Below are positions 12,806-15,612 of a stretch of 15,612 nucleotides of DNA, one piece after another. The notes below the pieces were generated by a model. That model was not told the origin of the DNA and did not search any database. It was given only the letters and a program-made list of their open reading frames with translations. Source of the stretch: Pseudobdellovibrionaceae bacterium (GTDB lineage Bacteria; Bdellovibrionota; Bdellovibrionia; Bdellovibrionales; JAMPXM01); the NCBI GenBank assembly GCA_016791465.1, contig JAEUWE010000268.1:1-15612 (forward strand), written 5' to 3'. The position numbers and the translations under genes are program-made. Positions within the stretch are counted from its first letter, which is position 1; each line of letters starts with the position of its first letter.

Positions 12806-14599
12806 GCTCGTCGCTTTGCGATTATCGGTCATCGCGGGAGCGGGAAGACCCGTGCCGGCCACACCTGGGCTCATCGCGCGCAGGCCGAGTTTATCGATCT
12901 TGATGAACAGATTGGTGGATCGAAAACATTTGATCTGGTTGGCGAAACAGAGTTTCGGCATCTTGAGCGCGAAACATTTGAAAAGATTGACCGTCAAACA
13001 CGCTCCTCATTTGATCCGGTTGTGCTTTCGGTGGGCGGTGGTTTTGATCCAGCACTTTTACATGAGGGTTGGGAAGCGATTTGGGTTCGCCGGGCGACAG
13101 ATCGCGATGTCCGCATCTTTATCGATCGCCCGCGACTCAATCCTGCACTGAATGTTCGCGACGAGTGGCGCCTTCGCCGCGACACTCGCGAACCGCGCTT
13201 TCAGGCTCGAGCAGATCGCGTGCTCGCGATTCCTGAAGGTATTCTCGAGAACGATGTGATTGAAACGCGCTGGTTCGAAGACGTTCTCGACATGGGTTCG
13301 CTTGCGACCAATGGTGGAGTGATGAGTCTGACAAGCGAACGTCGACTTGTCTCGACACTTGAGCGCTGGCTCCGCTGGGGTGTGCAGCGAATTGAAGTGC
13401 GAGATGATCTCATCCGTTCAGAGGAAGCCTGGAATGTGATCGCCAAAGTTCCGGCCGAGCGATTGCTCATCAGTCTGCGCGATTCGAATAGGCAGAAGGC
13501 GACCCTGGCGCGTATTCGTGATCAGGCGCTCGTGGATATTCCATTTAGAAACTTTATAAAACTGCCTGCGTCTGAGCGACCGCCGCTTGAGCGAACGGTG
13601 GTCAGCATTCACCAAGAAGATCTTGAGGCTCTTGGAGAATCAGACCCCTATCGCCTCGCGAACTCTCTCAAAGAGACAGTACGCTTGGTTAAAATCGCGG
13701 TTCCGACCGAGAGTTTTTCGGAACTGAGAACAGGGCATGAGTGGGCGATGAGTGAACCGAAGCGCCGCGTGTATTTGCCGATGTCGGTCAGAACCGCCCG
13801 GCCGCGATGGTCTTGGTATCGTCTGTTGATGGCAGAGCGACTAGCGGCACTCTCGTTTTTGCGCGAGGACGACGGAACCAGCCTCGATCAGCCGACCCTC
13901 TACGAATGGCTGCGATTCAAAGATGCCGTTCAAAATGCGCGTACGGGAAGCTTTGCTGCCATCCTTGGTGATCCCGTTCATCACTCGAGAACGCCGACCG
14001 AGCACGCCGATTTTTTTGCAAAACGCGGAATGCCAGTTCTGGCCATTGCGATGAAGGCCAATGAAGTCGGAAGCGGGCTCTCATTTTTAAAAGATATTGG
14101 TCTTCAGGCCGCAGCGGTCACAGCTCCATTGAAGGCTGCAATTGGCACTGAGCTTCAGTGCGATGGCCCTGTGAACACGATTTGGAAGTCTGGCGGTACA
14201 TTTGCCGGAGCAAGCACCGATGCTGAAGGCTTTGCTGAACTTTTGCTTCTCGCGGGTGTTGCGCCACAAGAGCGGATGATCATTTGGGGTGGCGGTGGCG
14301 TTTTGCCGGCCGTTCAGTCGATTGCGACCAACACGGTTTCAGTCAGTGCGCGCACGGGACTTGTTCGTGAGAGCGGTGAGTCGGTATCGCCTGCGCGGGT
14401 CTTGATCTGGGCGTCGGGCTCTGAGCGAGGCGCATGGTCGAATGCATTTCGGCCTGAGATCGTCATCGATCTGTCTTACACAGAGGATTCGGCTGGGCTC
14501 GAAGTGGCTCTCGAGTCCAAAGCAAAGTACGTTTCAGGCCTTCAAATGTTCAAAGCGCAGGCTCGTCGGCAGCGAGAACTCTGGGAAGCAAGCCTATGA
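11522..14599 (+). CDS. Tetrafunctional shikimate-pathway fusion: EPSP synthase, shikimate kinase, type I dehydroquinase, shikimate dehydrogenase
   Basis: One uninterrupted frame of 1025 residues holds four recognisable enzymes in the order AroA (1 to about 428), AroK (about 430-590), AroD (about 594-800) and AroE (about 808-1025). With AroB immediately upstream it covers steps two to six of the pathway. The order matches the last four domains of the fungal AROM polypeptide. Catalytic residues are visible in every domain and are given in the separate domain entries. The first ATG (11522) overlaps aroB by 13 nt; ATG 11528 would remove two residues and has a comparable G-rich upstream. There is no sign of a frameshift, and codon use looks uniform across the domains. 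The fusion is expected to be cytoplasmic. Whether it binds AroB to form an AROM-like particle is inference. Confidence 0.93.
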   Translation: MDMLDIASPIRVRRPFYYDGPVPRSKSWLNRALILRSIFPGLTIEGWHPSEADGEDVTHIGQALRDLAAGKREFKIGDSGTGFRFLLARLSRESGEFLIHGSERLFSRPHLELYRVLSLLGAKVRVESPTSVRLGARGWPKGTIQLSVDAAESSQFASALLLAGSNIGDGVSLEVRTHADSPMRSGGYLEMTTRMLEQIGCQVSRLNSRGQMLIQIKAPAGDVKLSVHAEPDWSSVFTLACLASVETAGLLKLSERDSQTLATTAQPDAIGLSFLEQSGVHIERGRHIEVHGRRQRHGIDCDLGGAPDLFPCLAAVLATAEGASTLSGAPQLRLKESDRIRTTVETLRSVGISVEERPDGIRLAGGAPPAWWHERREMQSAIVCNPDHDHRAAFQVGVLAQAGAPVQVSERGVVAKSLPLFWSIVEGDARRFAIIGHRGSGKTRAGHTWAHRAQAEFIDLDEQIGGSKTFDLVGETEFRHLERETFEKIDRQTRSSFDPVVLSVGGGFDPALLHEGWEAIWVRRATDRDVRIFIDRPRLNPALNVRDEWRLRRDTREPRFQARADRVLAIPEGILENDVIETRWFEDVLDMGSLATNGGVMSLTSERRLVSTLERWLRWGVQRIEVRDDLIRSEEAWNVIAKVPAERLLISLRDSNRQKATLARIRDQALVDIPFRNFIKLPASERPPLERTVVSIHQEDLEALGESDPYRLANSLKETVRLVKIAVPTESFSELRTGHEWAMSEPKRRVYLPMSVRTARPRWSWYRLLMAERLAALSFLREDDGTSLDQPTLYEWLRFKDAVQNARTGSFAAILGDPVHHSRTPTEHADFFAKRGMPVLAIAMKANEVGSGLSFLKDIGLQAAAVTAPLKAAIGTELQCDGPVNTIWKSGGTFAGASTDAEGFAELLLLAGVAPQERMIIWGGGGVLPAVQSIATNTVSVSARTGLVRESGESVSPARVLIWASGSERGAWSNAFRPEIVIDLSYTEDSAGLEVALESKAKYVSGLQMFKAQARRQRELWEASL
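12809..13291 (+). other. Shikimate kinase (AroK) domain of the fusion, residues about 430-590
   Basis: This domain phosphorylates shikimate with ATP. Walker A is GHRGSGKT (436-443). The shikimate- and Mg-binding Asp pair is in FIDLDEQI (Asp459, Asp461), the substrate Arg is in GETEFRHLE (Arg479), the Gly triplet is GGG 505-507, the lid Arg is in RPRLNP (Arg536) and the late Arg is in REPRFQARAD (Arg556). All positions typical of the family are present, and the length of about 160 is close to that of stand-alone kinases. Confidence 0.9.
13301..13927 (+). other. Type I 3-dehydroquinate dehydratase (AroD) domain of the fusion, residues about 594-802
   Basis: This domain dehydrates 3-dehydroquinate to 3-dehydroshikimate through a Lys Schiff base. 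Mapping to Salmonella AroD from memory: Glu625/Arg627 (IEVRDD) with E46/R48, Arg653 (ISLRD) with R82, His697 (SIHQED) with H143, Lys724 (VKIA) with K170, Arg767 with R213, Thr786 with S232, Gln790 (LDQPT) with Q236. Spacings His-Lys (27), Lys-Arg (43) and Lys-Gln (66) are identical to the reference. The E86 equivalent is Arg657, and the region between R82 and H143 is about 17 residues shorter. General similarity is low, so this domain would be easy to miss. Catalysis is likely but may be altered. Confidence 0.8.
13943..14596 (+). other. Shikimate dehydrogenase (AroE) domain of the fusion, residues about 808-1025
   Basis: This domain reduces 3-dehydroshikimate to shikimate with NADPH. Motifs seen are LGDPVHHSRTP (816-825, substrate Ser822 and Thr824), VTAPLK with catalytic Lys871, PVNTIW (Asn885), GASTDAEGF with catalytic Asp900, a Gly-rich nucleotide loop GGGG (923-926), VIDLSYTEDSAGLE, and SGLQMFKAQA with Gln1013. 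The family motif GxNTD reads GASTD, replacing Asn with Ser898. At about 218 residues the domain is roughly 50 shorter than free AroE, and Lys-Asp spacing is 29 against 37 in E. coli. The catalytic Lys/Asp pair is intact. Confidence 0.88.
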
Positions 14600-14661
14600 A
14601 AGCAATAAGCGAATCAATCTGGACCACGACTCGACTACATCTTGGCGAGCGAGCACTTTAG
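14596..14661 (+). CDS. 21-codon mini-ORF bridging the AROM-like gene and the next gene
   Basis: Its ATG overlaps the stop of the fusion gene as ATGA, and it ends at TAG 14659-14661. It encodes a 21-residue peptide (MKAISESIWTTTRLHLGERA plus Leu) with no recognisable domain. The stop is in the same frame as, and 9 nt before, the ATG of the next gene, whose own ribosome site is poor. It may serve as a translational relay that lets ribosomes reinitiate downstream. It could also be chance. Confidence 0.3.
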   Translation: MKAISESIWTTTRLHLGERAL

Positions 14662-14670
14662 AATCAAGGG

Positions 14671-15612
14671 ATGGCATTTTCAGGAAAAACCGTACGTGCC
14701 CTGATCTTATTTTGCGCCTGCGTTTTCGCGCTCTCCGGGGCCGCGAACGTTGTCGGAAGCGACGCCAATTCGGCCGGAAGATGCGCAAGCGGCGTCTACA
14801 TCAATCCTGGCCGAAATGAATCGTGCGATCAGGCTGCGCCGCTGAGTTCACAGAACCGCGAACTGCTTTTGAAGGCCGTGGGTTCAGCAAAGTGCGATGT
14901 TGAAGAGCTCATCGGAATCAAAGAAAAAACGCGTTATATCCTCGATCAACTTCTGTGTAGCAAAGACCTGCTTTACTCATCGCTCTGTGCAGGAGGGCTG
15001 ACCGGCGCGGCCTATGCCGGAATGAGGGTCGTCGAGGGCCAAGTCGCGAAGATCGAGGCACAGCACGCGACGGTGGGTAAGGCTTTTAGCGAACTGGATT
15101 CGCAAAGAAAAAAAGCCGCAAGCGTTGCGGTCGGCCTGATCAAGCGAGGCAAGGCTGACCAAGGGCGATTGATTTTGGATCATGCCAGTCAGTCAGGCCC
15201 TCAGCACAAAGCGCTGAGGCTGGATCTTCAAAAAATCGAAGCGGAGCTTGTGGCAAAAAAAGGAGTGTATTCGGCGGCGAAAAAGTTCGGCGTAGGTACC
15301 GGACTTCTCTCGGCAGCGCTACTGGTCTACGACTTCGGACATCTTGCTATATCGAAGGCTGGCGCACCCACGTTGACCGATGAGTACAAGAGTCTTGAAG
15401 GCCTCGTGAAGTTTTCAGAGCTGAGCGATGAACGGATCTGTCAGCTCTTGGCTATTCCTGACAATGGACTCTCTCGTCATTTTGTCTCATTGAGCTGGAT
15501 GCTGCAAAACGAGTTGAGTAAATCGATGCCGCTGAAGGCGATTCACCGTTGCGATCATTGGCCAAAGTCGGCGCAGCTTCTCACCAGCGAGCGCGATGGA
15601 ACCCATCGCATG
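14671..15612 (+). CDS. Exported Cys-containing helical protein, 3' end outside window, function unknown
   Basis: An open frame of 314 codons runs to the right edge. The N-terminus MAFSGKTVRA followed by a hydrophobic core (LILFCACVFALSG) is a Sec signal peptide, probably cleaved in GAANVVGSDA. Mature Cys are at 38, 52, 74, 96, 107, 257 and 294. Around 107-117 (LCAGGLTGAAYAG) and 211-225 (GLLSAALLVYDFGHL) are small-residue and hydrophobic segments that could be short membrane hairpins. Between them lies a charged helical region rich in Lys/Gln/Ala. The ATG is the first in frame after a TAG at 14659. AAGGG touches the ATG, too close for a normal ribosome site. TAGAAT (14659-14664) resembles a -10, with no good -35. 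I recognise no family. Confidence 0.75.
   Translation, partial: MAFSGKTVRALILFCACVFALSGAANVVGSDANSAGRCASGVYINPGRNESCDQAAPLSSQNRELLLKAVGSAKCDVEELIGIKEKTRYILDQLLCSKDLLYSSLCAGGLTGAAYAGMRVVEGQVAKIEAQHATVGKAFSELDSQRKKAASVAVGLIKRGKADQGRLILDHASQSGPQHKALRLDLQKIEAELVAKKGVYSAAKKFGVGTGLLSAALLVYDFGHLAISKAGAPTLTDEYKSLEGLVKFSELSDERICQLLAIPDNGLSRHFVSLSWMLQNELSKSMPLKAIHRCDHWPKSAQLLTSERDGTHRM

Noticed and set aside
14442..14819. 125-codon ORF overlapping the end of the fusion gene
   Set aside because: It is in another frame, basic and low-complexity, and conflicts with the AroE C-terminus and the signal-peptide gene at 14671.

Overview
The window reads as a chromosomal segment of a Gram-negative bacterium. 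It has Sec signal peptides, an outer-membrane-type lipoprotein signal, a Dpp periplasmic peptide importer, tightly overlapping ATGA/GTGA gene junctions and many large exported proteins. The mix would suit a Bdellovibrionota or other delta-lineage bacterium, but that placement is an impression from style, not a test. I see no tRNA, rRNA, CRISPR array, insertion sequence or phage gene.

Layout. (1) 1-3284, minus strand: a two-gene unit. The first gene encodes a 983-residue exported protein with a long Gly-rich region, Ig-like stretches and an alpha/beta domain. The second encodes a small exported CxxC...CxxC (zinc-ribbon-like) protein that runs off the left edge. (2) 3285-3571: divergent intergenic region with a direct repeat of 20-bp period and a palindrome. 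(3) 3572-9324, plus strand: a complete dipeptide ABC importer, dppA-dppB-dppC-dppD-(small exported coiled-coil gene)-dppF, mostly with 4-nt overlaps. (4) 9319-9386: a long imperfect hairpin between convergent genes. (5) 9400-10314, minus strand: a lipoprotein of unknown function. (6) 10515-14599, plus strand: aroB overlapping by 13 nt a 1025-residue fusion whose domains run EPSP synthase - shikimate kinase - type I dehydroquinase - shikimate dehydrogenase. (7) 14596-15612: a 21-codon mini-ORF followed in the same frame by a Cys-containing exported protein that runs off the right edge.

The stand-out is region 6. AroB followed by AroA-AroK-AroD-AroE covers the five central shikimate steps (DAHP to EPSP). 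It follows exactly the domain order of the pentafunctional AROM polypeptide of fungi and some protists, here split once at the AroB/AroA junction. Active-site residues can be placed in all five domains, and spacing to reference enzymes is exact at many positions. The dehydroquinase and dehydrogenase domains are compact and carry substitutions. Chorismate synthase and DAHP synthase are not in the window.

The Dpp genes take up peptides from the periplasm. DppA binds the peptide, DppB and DppC form the channel, and DppD and DppF hydrolyse ATP. Both ATPases carry a matching four-Cys C-terminal motif. The coiled-coil gene between dppD and dppF is the unexpected member of that operon.
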